From Clostridia bacterium (GTDB lineage: Bacteria; Bacillota_A; Clostridia; Christensenellales; Borkfalkiaceae), in assembly GCA_017504735.1 (NCBI GenBank), contig JAFVQP010000135.1, forward strand, positions 1 to 6,729: DNA of 6,729 nt, in the 5' to 3' direction. Position numbers and translations under genes: made by a program. Under the pieces are notes generated by a model. The model saw only the letters and a list, made by a program, of their open reading frames with translations, made no database searches and was not told the DNA's origin. Below, in pieces: positions 1 through 5,929 of this stretch (its first letter is position 1; each line of letters opens with the position of its first letter).

Positions 1-386
1 GTAAAAAGGGTCTGCTCGCCCGAAGCAATATCGATGTAAAAGTTTGCACCGCTTGAGAGCATTTCCACCTCAATATTCTCCATTTCCAAGAACGCTGCCG
101 CCGCAGGGAAAGCCTTTTGGATATACTCGTAAATACGTTTTTGCAACCCTTCCGCATCGGGTACACGTTTCACAATTTTTACGCGCGCGGAAAAGTTTTC
201 AGGTAAATATTCTTCCGAAATTGCGCGCGCCGCCGCTTCATCTCTTACGGTATAGGTTTTATCCGTCACCAAGAAAAACTCTGCAGTGCTATCCTTTTTC
301 GATACGGTAATCCCACACAAAATCGCATTTTTTAAACCATCAATCGCACGGATTTCCGCCAAATATTCGCTTAACCTATTCGCCAT
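1..386 (-). CDS. polC: Probable DNA polymerase III PolC-type, N-terminal fragment (runs off left edge)
   Basis: The first 128 codons of a gene continuing beyond base 1. PolC is the replicative polymerase of low-GC Gram-positives. The protein opens MANRLSEYLAEIRAIDGLKN, continues with alternating beta and helical stretches (FFLVTDKTYTVRDE, ENFSARVKIVKRVPDAE) and ends near GANFYIDIASGEQTLF. This pattern resembles the poorly conserved N-terminal domains of clostridial PolC; the OB, exonuclease and polymerase domains lie outside the window, so no catalytic motif can be checked. The assignment leans partly on the common clostridial order ispG-polC. The start is well fixed: a TAG stop in the same frame immediately precedes the ATG at 386, so no earlier start exists. 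It overlaps the end of ispG by 11 bases, and an AAGG sits about 10 bases upstream inside ispG, suggesting translational coupling. An unrelated protein of unknown function cannot be excluded. Confidence 0.6.
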   Translation of the reverse strand, partial: MANRLSEYLAEIRAIDGLKNAILCGITVSKKDSTAEFFLVTDKTYTVRDEAAARAISEEYLPENFSARVKIVKRVPDAEGLQKRIYEYIQKAFPAAAAFLEMENIEVEMLSSGANFYIDIASGEQTLF

Positions 387-1434
387 CTAACAACAACCTT
401 ATTTCCTTAAAAAATTCTTCTTCCGCATTTTCAACGGCTACCTTCTTGAACGGCTCGCCCTTTTTAAAAATCAAGCAAGAGCCTTTGCCGCCCGCAATCC
501 CAAGGTCAGCGTCTTTCGCCTCCCCAGGCCCATTTACCACACAACCCATCACCGCGATTTTCGCCGATTTTTTGTAAGGCCGTACAAAGTCGGTTACTTT
601 CTCCGCAAGCGCCATACTTTCCCACGCGCATCTTCCGCAAGTAGGACAAGCTACCACCTCGACAAATTTCTCATCCAACCCGCACGCACGCAAAATATTC
701 TTTGCCGCATACACTTCCTTGACAGGGTTGTCAGTCAAGGAAACACGAATGGTATCCCCAATACCATTGAGCAGTAAGCTACCGATCCCCACCGCACTTT
801 TTACAATGCCAGCTTCCGTCGTACCAGCTTCCGTAACGCCAAGGTGTAAAGGGTAAGAAGTACGATTTGCCAATACCGTGTACGCGTCCACCGTCAATTT
901 TACGTCGGATGCCTTCACCGAAATGACGATATCATTGACCCCAAACTTTTCCAAAATTCCTACGTTATAAAGCGCGCTTTCGACCAATGCGTTGGCGCTC
1001 CTACCATACTTTTCAAGGAAATGTTTTTCAATACTTCCCGTGTTTGAGCCTACACGGACAGGGATATTGTGCGCCTTTACGCAATCGGCAACGTACTTGA
1101 TTTCCGCTTCACCGCCAATATTACCAGGATTGATACGCACCTTGTCCGCGCCGCTTTCAATCGCCATCACCGCAAGCTTTGGTGAAAAGTGAATATCCGC
1201 CACCAAGGGGATATGTATTTGCTCTTTCACCGCACGGATCGCAAGTGCGTCCGCCTCATCCGAAACTGCCACGCGGATAATTTCACACCCTGCTTTCTCA
1301 AGCGCGAAAATTTGCGCCACCGTCTTACCTAAGTCGGCAGTTTTCGTTGTTGTCATGGATTGAATTTTTACCCCCGAACCGCCGCCAAGCGCAACACCGC
1401 CAACGGATAAGAGTTTCGTCTTTTGATTGTGCAT
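376..1434 (-). CDS. ispG: 4-hydroxy-3-methylbut-2-en-1-yl diphosphate synthase (IspG/GcpE)
   Basis: Cytosolic [4Fe-4S] enzyme of the MEP isoprenoid pathway that reductively converts 2-C-methyl-D-erythritol 2,4-cyclodiphosphate to HMBPP. The 352-residue protein has the short bacterial architecture: a TIM barrel (about 1-250, with IQSMTTTKTAD near 24-34, VADIHFSPKLA near 78-88 and VRINPGNIGG near 99-108) followed by the iron-sulfur domain. Cluster ligands are visible as C263 and C266 (ACPTCGRC), C298 (MGCVVNGPGEA) and E305. The frame stays open to 1503, but the chosen ATG at 1434 has GAGG at 1441-1444, 6 bases upstream, and begins MHNQKTKLLSVGGVALGGG, where the family normally starts; the extra 23 residues would be promoter sequence. 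It overlaps the downstream polC-like gene by 11 bases. In many Clostridia dxr and rseP precede ispG; here nrdR and a palindromic element do. Confidence 0.96.
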   Translation of the reverse strand: MHNQKTKLLSVGGVALGGGSGVKIQSMTTTKTADLGKTVAQIFALEKAGCEIIRVAVSDEADALAIRAVKEQIHIPLVADIHFSPKLAVMAIESGADKVRINPGNIGGEAEIKYVADCVKAHNIPVRVGSNTGSIEKHFLEKYGRSANALVESALYNVGILEKFGVNDIVISVKASDVKLTVDAYTVLANRTSYPLHLGVTEAGTTEAGIVKSAVGIGSLLLNGIGDTIRVSLTDNPVKEVYAAKNILRACGLDEKFVEVVACPTCGRCAWESMALAEKVTDFVRPYKKSAKIAVMGCVVNGPGEAKDADLGIAGGKGSCLIFKKGEPFKKVAVENAEEEFFKEIRLLLDGE

Positions 1435-1455
1435 AAACCACCTCAAAAAGAATGT

Positions 1456-1485
1456 ATTATCTAAGAATTTTGCGTAAACGACCAA
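1456..1485 (-). promoter_or_regulatory. Candidate sigma-A-type promoter for ispG-polC
   Basis: On the minus strand a -10 candidate GATAAT (1461-1456, 5 of 6 to consensus) lies 18 bases downstream of TTGGTC (1485-1480, 3 of 6). Transcription would begin near 1449, giving a very short leader before the GAGG ribosome binding site at 1441-1444. The -35 half falls inside a copy of the direct repeat at 1473-1501. Inferred from sequence resemblance only. Confidence 0.35.
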
Positions 1486-1501
1486 AACGAAACGTAAGCC
1501 C
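1473..1501. repeat. Direct repeat, copy 1 (upstream of ispG)
   Basis: A 29-base stretch matching 1590-1618 at 26 of 29 positions, including the shared block CCAAAACRAAACGTAAGCCC. Both copies are in the same orientation, 117 bases apart. This copy lies at the -35 region of the candidate ispG promoter. The second copy forms part of the right arm of the palindromic element at 1529-1648, so this one may be a remnant of another copy of that element. Confidence 0.7.
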
Positions 1502-1528
1502 ATTTACCAACTACTACGCACCCCGTTA

Positions 1529-1648
1529 GGCGGCGTAGATGCGAGCAAGACAAGAAGGGCGCGGCTTTGTTGCAGGGAGTGTACATAGACGTACACAACC
1601 AAAACAAAACGTAAGCCCGACGAAGTATTGCGACGTATATCCGCCGCC
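1529..1648. repeat. ~120-bp concentric palindromic element between nrdR and ispG
   Basis: Three sets of inverted arms share one centre near 1588-1590. Outer: GGCGGCG (1529-1535) with CGCCGCC (1642-1648), extending as an imperfect match of about 12 in 17. Middle: GGCTTTGTT (1563-1571) with AACAAA (1603-1608) plus GCC (1615-1617), leaving a 6-base bulge. Inner: GTGTAC (1579-1584) with GTACAC (1591-1596) around a 6-base loop. It is more GC-rich at its edges than the surrounding spacer. It lies 4 bases beyond the nrdR stop, so any nrdR transcript reading through would carry it as a folded 3' segment. There is no T-run after it on the minus strand, so it does not look like a simple intrinsic terminator. 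It could be a MITE or REP-like repeat, a structured RNA, or an mRNA-stabilising fold. No ORF in it looks real. Confidence 0.6.
1590..1618. repeat. Direct repeat, copy 2 (inside the palindromic element)
   Basis: Matches 1473-1501 at 26 of 29 bases with no gap. Its bases 1603-1617 pair with 1563-1571 in the palindromic element, and its left end covers the GTACAC arm of the central hairpin. Confidence 0.7.
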
Positions 1649-1652
1649 TTCT

Positions 1653-2105
1653 TTACTTTTTCATCATCTGCTTCAACTCCGCCATAAACGACGACAAATC
1701 CTTAAACGAGCGATAAACGGAAGCGTAGCGGACGTAGGAAACCTCATCCACCTTTTTCAAGCGTTCCATTACCATTTCCCCGATTTCCTTGCTGGTAATT
1801 TCACTCTCCATACTGTTATAGACCTGCTTAGAAATATCGGACACCATCTCGTCAATTACCTGCATCGGCACAGGGCGTTTTTCGCACGATTTAATGATAC
1901 CGTTGCGCACCTTTTCCGCATTATAGGATTGACGGGTCCCATTATTTTTCACCACCAAAACAGGGGAAAATTCTATGGTTTCATAGGTAGTAAAACGCCG
2001 ACCACAGCCCGTACATTCGCGACGGCGACGAATTGCATTATCTTCTTCTGCCGCACGAGAATCCACCACTTTACTTTCCGTACAATTACAATAAAGACAC
2101 TTCAT
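1653..2105 (-). CDS. nrdR: Transcriptional repressor NrdR
   Basis: Nucleotide-sensing repressor of ribonucleotide reductase operons; it binds NrdR boxes according to its ATP/dATP load. The 150 residues are full family length. A zinc ribbon is formed by C3/C6 (MKCLYC) and C31/C34 (RECTGC), with the basic stretch IRRRREC and FTTYE between ribbon and cone. The ATP-cone follows at about 46-136, beginning VLVVKNNGTRQSYNAEKV and including KSCEKRPV. The common CPxC is CLYC here, so the usual proline is absent. The ATG at 2105 has GAGG (2113-2116) 7 bases upstream. It follows the lipoprotein gene by 54 bases, with no nrd reductase gene in the window and no NrdR box seen nearby, so it probably acts in trans. 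Confidence 0.96.
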   Translation of the reverse strand: MKCLYCNCTESKVVDSRAAEEDNAIRRRRECTGCGRRFTTYETIEFSPVLVVKNNGTRQSYNAEKVRNGIIKSCEKRPVPMQVIDEMVSDISKQVYNSMESEITSKEIGEMVMERLKKVDEVSYVRYASVYRSFKDLSSFMAELKQMMKK

Positions 2106-2120
2106 TTTTCATCCTCATCT

Positions 2121-2133
2121 CGTACATGGTACG
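2121..2133. promoter_or_regulatory. Small palindrome CGTAC-ATG-GTACG upstream of nrdR
   Basis: Perfect 5-bp inverted arms around ATG, in the 54-base gap between the lipoprotein stop and nrdR, ending 4 bases upstream of the nrdR GAGG. The core TACATGGTA is identical to that in the palindrome at 3676-3690. It could be an operator or a short RNA hairpin near the ribosome binding site. Function unknown. Confidence 0.4.
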
Positions 2134-2159
2134 CTCTTTTGCATTTTTATCAATATACC

Positions 2160-3650
2160 TTAGAAGTTGCGGACGATAAAATCATCCATATCGCCACCGT
2201 TATTTTTCCACATCATTTCGCAGTATTTTTCCTGCTCATCGCTGGATCCGCCTTTCCATAATTGCATTACGTCCGTTTCGTTATTTTTTAAGTTATAACG
2301 CATAAGGCGGTATGCATAGGTTGTTCGGTTGTTTATGGTGGTTAAAGCCACTTTTTCAATATAGTACGCATAATCGCCACAGACAACGTCCGTCGCCCAA
2401 GCCGCACAAACGTCCTTCGCCTTATTGTATTCCTCTTGCTTAATCTCTTGAGGGCCGTCCTTATTTAAGCCAAGCTTATACGTTTTGGATTGATACCCAC
2501 CATTACTGCAGCCTGCGGCGCTTTCATACCATTCCAACGCAAGATACAGTTCCCCATTCGCAGCCCCGCGAACGCTTTGCAAGCCCATTCCGTCAAAGGT
2601 ATATTTTTCTGCCGCTTTTACTTCTCCCGTGGAATATACAATTTGATACACAGCGCCGTCACTCTTCAATACGCCTTCCTGCTCGGTTGCCGTTTCAAAG
2701 AAACCACCTTTCACCATGTATTTCACTTTTTCATATTCATAAGTGATAAAATATTCGCCGTTCGGGATTTCCACCCATTCTACATATTTATCACCTTGAT
2801 AGAGGGAGGTAAGCTTATTCGTATCAAGGTTGTAAAATTCCACTTTACTCAATCTTTCGCCTTGATAGGTTTCAGGGGCAGTTCCATCTGCTAGCTTGTA
2901 GGTTTTTAACAGCAAGCCTTTCACCCCGTTTTTCTCAACGAATTCGTATTCAACGTACACCTCGTCGTTATCAAAGGTGCAAACCTCTACCCCTTCTTCC
3001 ATACCAAAGGTAATGTAGTAAAGAGTTACCTCATTCGTCGCCGAGCTTGTTTCAAGCTTTGTGTAATATTCGTCGCTTATACGAGAATAGCCATACCCCG
3101 CAAACAACACTTCTTCTTTAAACGTGCCATCGTAATCTATGGTGAAATAAACGCTTTGATACCCCGTTTGCTCCATCCCATATTCGTCAACGGTAAGCGT
3201 TTGTCTTTGTCCATACAACAAAATGCCATCATTTTCATAAACCTTTTCAATCGAATAGGGTTGATATATATACGTAACCCCCTCTTCGGGCTGATAGCTA
3301 TGCTCTACCATTAAAAGCTCCTGCGCCGCATTTTCTACATCATACGCCACCAAGCAAGCCTTCCCAATCTCTAAATTTAAACACAAATAGATGGTATCTT
3401 CCACGATTTGAGAATCAGCACAACCGCTCACCACACAGGTTTGCCCGTCCACAACGACGTCTTTGACAAGATATTCCCCCATCTCACCCGTCGTCCTACT
3501 GCGTACGTTGCCATGATATATGTAATAATTATCCCAGGCGCCGTATTCTTCAGGCACAAGATTGTCAAAACTTTGATGAATTTGACAACCAGCGCCAAAC
3601 ATACAAAAAGCCAAAACTCCTGCCACCGTCATCATCATTTTTTTCTTCAT
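2160..3650 (-). CDS. Predicted exported lipoprotein of unknown function, cysteine-rich
   Basis: I do not recognise the family. The 496-residue protein starts MKKKMMMTVAGVLAFCMFGAGC: positive N-region, hydrophobic core, then a lipobox-like GAGC with C22 as the likely lipidated residue (the -3 position is G rather than the usual L, so the box is atypical). The mature part is strongly acidic, rich in Tyr, Glu and Asp, and full of short alternating beta-strand patterns (EVYVEYEFVEK, YFITYEYEKVKYMVKGG, KTYKLGLNKDG), as in beta-propeller or beta-sandwich surface proteins; no catalytic motif is evident. Nine further cysteines (72, 77, 90, 99, 224, 381, 415, 424, 477) are unusual for an exported Gram-positive protein. 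The start is firm: AAGGAGG at 3658-3664 lies 7 bases upstream. It sits between rarA (44 bases upstream) and nrdR (54 bases downstream). Start and localisation are fairly sure; function is unassigned. Confidence 0.85.
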   Translation of the reverse strand: MKKKMMMTVAGVLAFCMFGAGCQIHQSFDNLVPEEYGAWDNYYIYHGNVRSRTTGEMGEYLVKDVVVDGQTCVVSGCADSQIVEDTIYLCLNLEIGKACLVAYDVENAAQELLMVEHSYQPEEGVTYIYQPYSIEKVYENDGILLYGQRQTLTVDEYGMEQTGYQSVYFTIDYDGTFKEEVLFAGYGYSRISDEYYTKLETSSATNEVTLYYITFGMEEGVEVCTFDNDEVYVEYEFVEKNGVKGLLLKTYKLADGTAPETYQGERLSKVEFYNLDTNKLTSLYQGDKYVEWVEIPNGEYFITYEYEKVKYMVKGGFFETATEQEGVLKSDGAVYQIVYSTGEVKAAEKYTFDGMGLQSVRGAANGELYLALEWYESAAGCSNGGYQSKTYKLGLNKDGPQEIKQEEYNKAKDVCAAWATDVVCGDYAYYIEKVALTTINNRTTYAYRLMRYNLKNNETDVMQLWKGGSSDEQEKYCEMMWKNNGGDMDDFIVRNF

Positions 3651-3657
3651 TGTTTTT

Positions 3658-3664
3658 CCTCCTT
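3658..3664 (-). promoter_or_regulatory. Strong ribosome binding site for the lipoprotein gene
   Basis: AAGGAGG on the minus strand, 7 bases before the ATG at 3650. It is the best Shine-Dalgarno match in the window and fixes the start codon. It suggests efficient translation independent of upstream rarA. Confidence 0.85.
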
Positions 3665-3675
3665 AGATATTCAAC

Positions 3676-3690
3676 GCATACATGGTATGC
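3676..3690. promoter_or_regulatory. Small palindrome GCATAC-ATG-GTATGC upstream of the lipoprotein gene
   Basis: Perfect 6-bp inverted arms around ATG in the 44-base gap between the rarA stop and the lipoprotein start. It is the same design as 2121-2133, with a shared TACATGGTA core. No T-run follows on the minus strand, so it is unlikely to be an intrinsic terminator. An operator or repeat remnant is possible. Confidence 0.4.
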
Positions 3691-3694
3691 TTAT

Positions 3695-5002
3695 TCAATT
3701 CTTTTTACCCTTTCTTTTGCGGATTTCCGCAACCTCTTTTTCATACCCATTTCCACTAGGAACGTAGTAAATTTTATCCTTCAGCGAATCAGGTAAATAC
3801 TGCTGTTCTACGTATCCGCCGTAATCATGGGGATACTTATACGCCTTACTCATTGCCTTATCCTCAGGGCTTGCCTTCGAATTATCTTTGAGATAAGGCG
3901 GTATATTGTCATCACGCACCTCGTGTGCGTCTTGTACAGCCGCGTACATTGCATTGACAACCGAATTACTCTTATCCGCTTCACAAACGTAAATAATCGC
4001 TTCCGCCAAAGGAATACGCGCTTCAGGATACCCAATTTTTTCCAACGCGTACATTGCCGAAGTTGCAATTTGTAACGCCCTAGGATCCGCCATACCAACG
4101 TCCTCCGCCGAATGCACGACCAAACGTCTTGCAACAAGCATCGGATCGCAACCGCCTTCCAGTAAGCGCATTGCGTAATACAACGCCGCGTTGGCATCAC
4201 TGCCGCGCAAGGATTTGCAAAATGCCGAAAGAAAATCGTAGTACGAATCTTGATTATACGACAACGCCTTGCGTTGAATAGATTGTTCCGCATCCGACAA
4301 GGTAATATGGATATTTCCGTCGGAATTGGGGTTGGTTGTTAGCGCCGCAAGTTCCAACGCATTATACGCCGTACGCAAATCCCCGCCTGCCATGTTGGCT
4401 ATATGCAAAAGGGCCTCTTCATCTGCTACGATATTTTTCTTGCCTAACCCCTTATGTCTATTTTTTAACGCCGCCTTTAACGCCCCAATGATATCCTCAT
4501 CCGTCAAATGCTTAAATTCAAACACCCGACAGCGTGATACGATTGCAGGGGTCATCGACGCATAAGGATTTTCCGTCGTAGAACCGATAAAGATGATTGT
4601 GCCCTGTTCAATCGCAGGAAGCAAGGAATCGCTTTGCGTCTTGTTAAAACGGTGACATTCGTCTAACAGCAAATAGGTGCGTTTGCCTAACATCTTAAGG
4701 TTATTTCTCGCCTCTTCCACTGCCTTTTTAACGTCCGCAACGCCTGCGTTTACAGCGTTCAACTTAACAAATTCCCCATTCGTGCGTAAGGCAATAATGT
4801 TCGCAAGGGTAGTCTTACCGCACCCTGGAGGGCCCCAAAAGATACAACTACCCAAACGATCGGTTGCAATCGCACGGCGAAGGAGCGAACCTTCCGCAAC
4901 AATGTGCTTTTGCCCGATAAATTCATCCAGCGAATTTGCACGCATACGCTCCGCAAGCGGTTTTGCCGTTTCTTCGTGATTGTTAAAATCAAATAAATCC
5001 AT
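3695..5002 (-). CDS. rarA: Replication-associated recombination protein A (RarA/MgsA family AAA+ ATPase)
   Basis: DNA-dependent AAA+ ATPase acting at stalled replication forks and single-strand/double-strand junctions; related to clamp-loader subunits and eukaryotic WRNIP1. The 435 residues match the usual length. It opens MDLFDFNNHEETAKPLAERM, typical of the family (PLAxRMR...LDEFIGQ). Walker A is GPPGCGKTT (57-65), Walker B LLLDECHRFNK (111-121, D114/E115), sensor 1 GSTTENP (140-146), an arginine-finger candidate in SRCRVFEF, and sensor 2 GGDLRTA. The C-terminal tetramerisation domain follows, ending YLPDSLKDKIYYVPSGNGYE plus a basic RKRKGKKN tail. Its ATG lies 3 bases past the phospholipase stop with only a weak AAGAG-type Shine-Dalgarno, suggesting translational coupling. 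Identification is secure; exact cellular role is inferred from the family. Confidence 0.96.
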   Translation of the reverse strand: MDLFDFNNHEETAKPLAERMRANSLDEFIGQKHIVAEGSLLRRAIATDRLGSCIFWGPPGCGKTTLANIIALRTNGEFVKLNAVNAGVADVKKAVEEARNNLKMLGKRTYLLLDECHRFNKTQSDSLLPAIEQGTIIFIGSTTENPYASMTPAIVSRCRVFEFKHLTDEDIIGALKAALKNRHKGLGKKNIVADEEALLHIANMAGGDLRTAYNALELAALTTNPNSDGNIHITLSDAEQSIQRKALSYNQDSYYDFLSAFCKSLRGSDANAALYYAMRLLEGGCDPMLVARRLVVHSAEDVGMADPRALQIATSAMYALEKIGYPEARIPLAEAIIYVCEADKSNSVVNAMYAAVQDAHEVRDDNIPPYLKDNSKASPEDKAMSKAYKYPHDYGGYVEQQYLPDSLKDKIYYVPSGNGYEKEVAEIRKRKGKKN

Positions 5003-5005
5003 ACT

Positions 5006-5788
5006 TTACTCTTTTAACGCCTTTTTTATTTCCGCTACGTTGGCTTTTCCCAATTCGTAGCCCACTTCATACGCTTCTCTGATTTGTTTCAAGGAATATT
5101 GGCTCATATCTCCCAAGTCGGGTTCCAACCAAAAGTCAATATCCTTTTTATGCTTTACATGATATGCCTTCGTGCGGTGATTATCCATAATATCAAAAGT
5201 TTCAAGGGATACCCCAAGCGGCCCTGAGACTTTTTCGCTGGCATTTCGCCAACCGAGTACGTCCACCGCAACCACAACGTCTGCGCCCATTTTCTTAACA
5301 CGCATTGCAGGAACTCGTTCCAAAACGCCACCGTCAATCAAGCGTTTATCACCCATTACCACAGGTGGAAATACTGCAGGAATAGAGGAAGACGCAACAA
5401 TTGCATCCACTACGCTCCCTTCGGAAAACTCGACCACTTCCTGTTTCACCATATCTACCGCAACGCAATGAAAAGGAATCTTTAAATCCGCAAACGTGAT
5501 TTCTCCAAGATGTTTAACGATTTGGTTACGCATCTTCGTATTTCCAAAGACCCCACCCTTTTGTTTCGCAGGTGTAATCAAATCCAATAGGCGTAATTTA
5601 AAGACAGCCTCGCGCATCGTTTCCAACGAAACGCCTGCCGCATAAGCACCGCCAACCACCGACCCCATAGAGGCACCCACAATATAGTCTATCCGAACGT
5701 TTGACTCCTCAAGAGCCTGTAAAAAACCTATATGCGCCACGCCTCGACTACCGCCTGCGCCCAACGCTAAACCAAGCTTTTTCATCAT
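5006..5788 (-). CDS. Patatin-like phospholipase (RssA/YchK-type)
   Basis: Probable cytoplasmic or membrane-associated serine acyl hydrolase with a Ser-Asp dyad. The 260 residues form a single patatin domain: oxyanion-hole loop GAGGSRG (10-16), nucleophile S40 in GASMGS (38-43), and catalytic D152 in the DGG motif (152-154), with SSSIPAVFPP (133-142) before it. Residues after about 170 (VVVAVDVLGW, the helical C-terminus ending EIKKALKE) match small bacterial RssA-like proteins. No signal peptide or transmembrane segment is seen; the hydrophobic start is the first strand of the fold. GTGAGG at 5794-5799 lies 5 bases before the ATG at 5788; a second ATG at 5785 is an equally possible start. It is 3 bases upstream of rarA and probably heads that transcript. 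The physiological substrate cannot be told from sequence. Confidence 0.93.
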   Translation of the reverse strand: MMKKLGLALGAGGSRGVAHIGFLQALEESNVRIDYIVGASMGSVVGGAYAAGVSLETMREAVFKLRLLDLITPAKQKGGVFGNTKMRNQIVKHLGEITFADLKIPFHCVAVDMVKQEVVEFSEGSVVDAIVASSSIPAVFPPVVMGDKRLIDGGVLERVPAMRVKKMGADVVVAVDVLGWRNASEKVSGPLGVSLETFDIMDNHRTKAYHVKHKKDIDFWLEPDLGDMSQYSLKQIREAYEVGYELGKANVAEIKKALKE

Positions 5789-5836
5789 TTTTTCCTCACT
5801 TTTTTACAATATGTAGCCACCAGGTATGCGTTGACT

Positions 5837-5848
5837 TACTATTTAGTA
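5837..5848. promoter_or_regulatory. Palindrome TACTA-TT-TAGTA overlapping the -10 of the patatin-gene promoter
   Basis: Perfect 5-bp arms around TT. It overlaps 4 bases of the candidate -10 (5845-5850), a position expected for a repressor operator. Short and AT-rich, so chance is possible. Confidence 0.3.
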
Positions 5849-5871
5849 TATCCTACAGCGTTTATCGTCAA
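5845..5871 (-). promoter_or_regulatory. Candidate promoter for the phospholipase-rarA-lipoprotein-nrdR run
   Basis: On the minus strand TTGACG (5871-5866, 5 of 6 to the -35 consensus) is followed after 15 bases by TATACT (5850-5845, 5 of 6 to the -10). Both boxes are good, but the spacer is about 2 bases shorter than ideal. The start would fall near 5838, about 50 bases before the ATG at 5788. Only sequence resemblance supports it. Confidence 0.4.
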
Positions 5872-5879
5872 CCTTATAT

Positions 5880-5897
5880 TTGCTGGTTGGTACGCAA
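5880..5897. promoter_or_regulatory. Imperfect palindrome TTGC...GCAA with a GGTACGC motif
   Basis: TTGC (5880-5883) and GCAA (5894-5897) flank TGGTTGGTAC. It lies upstream of the candidate promoter and carries one of four intergenic GGTAYGC motifs (others at 2128, 3684 and 5823). Function unknown. Confidence 0.25.
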
Positions 5898-5929
5898 AAC
5901 GTCATACTTGTAAGGAACACATATCACCA

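Noticed and set aside
44..310. Plus-strand 88-codon open frame at the left edge
   Set aside because: It is antisense to the polC-like coding region, with a Pro/Arg-rich random composition and no ribosome binding site.
1435..1503. 23-residue N-terminal extension of IspG starting at 1503
   Set aside because: It has no good ribosome binding site at 1503, overlaps a promoter-like and repeated sequence, and IspG proteins normally begin near the HNQKTKLLSVGG segment, which has GAGG 6 bases upstream.
2121..2133. Intrinsic terminators at the small palindromes 2121-2133 and 3676-3690
   Set aside because: Stems of 5-6 bp with 3-base loops and no following T-run on the minus strand do not fit a Rho-independent terminator.
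1539..2261. Plus-strand open frame of 240 codons across the palindromic element and antisense to nrdR
   Set aside because: It is almost entirely the reverse of nrdR and part of the lipoprotein gene; the protein has no family pattern, is rich in His/Phe/Thr as expected from an antisense frame, and lacks a ribosome binding site.
3850..4293. Minus-strand open frame of 147 codons inside rarA
   Set aside because: It is an alternative frame of an unmistakable RarA gene, with Arg/Cys-rich composition and no recognisable domain.
3695..5002. Cysteine in the RarA Walker B segment (DECHRFNK instead of DExHRFNK with V or I)
   Set aside because: The variable position tolerates small hydrophobic residues; the catalytic D and E and all other motifs are intact, so nothing suggests altered function.
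5805..5815. TACAATATGTA as a possible NrdR box
   Set aside because: It has only 4-bp arms and lacks the ACAC...GTGT shape of the known NrdR box, and no reductase gene is near.
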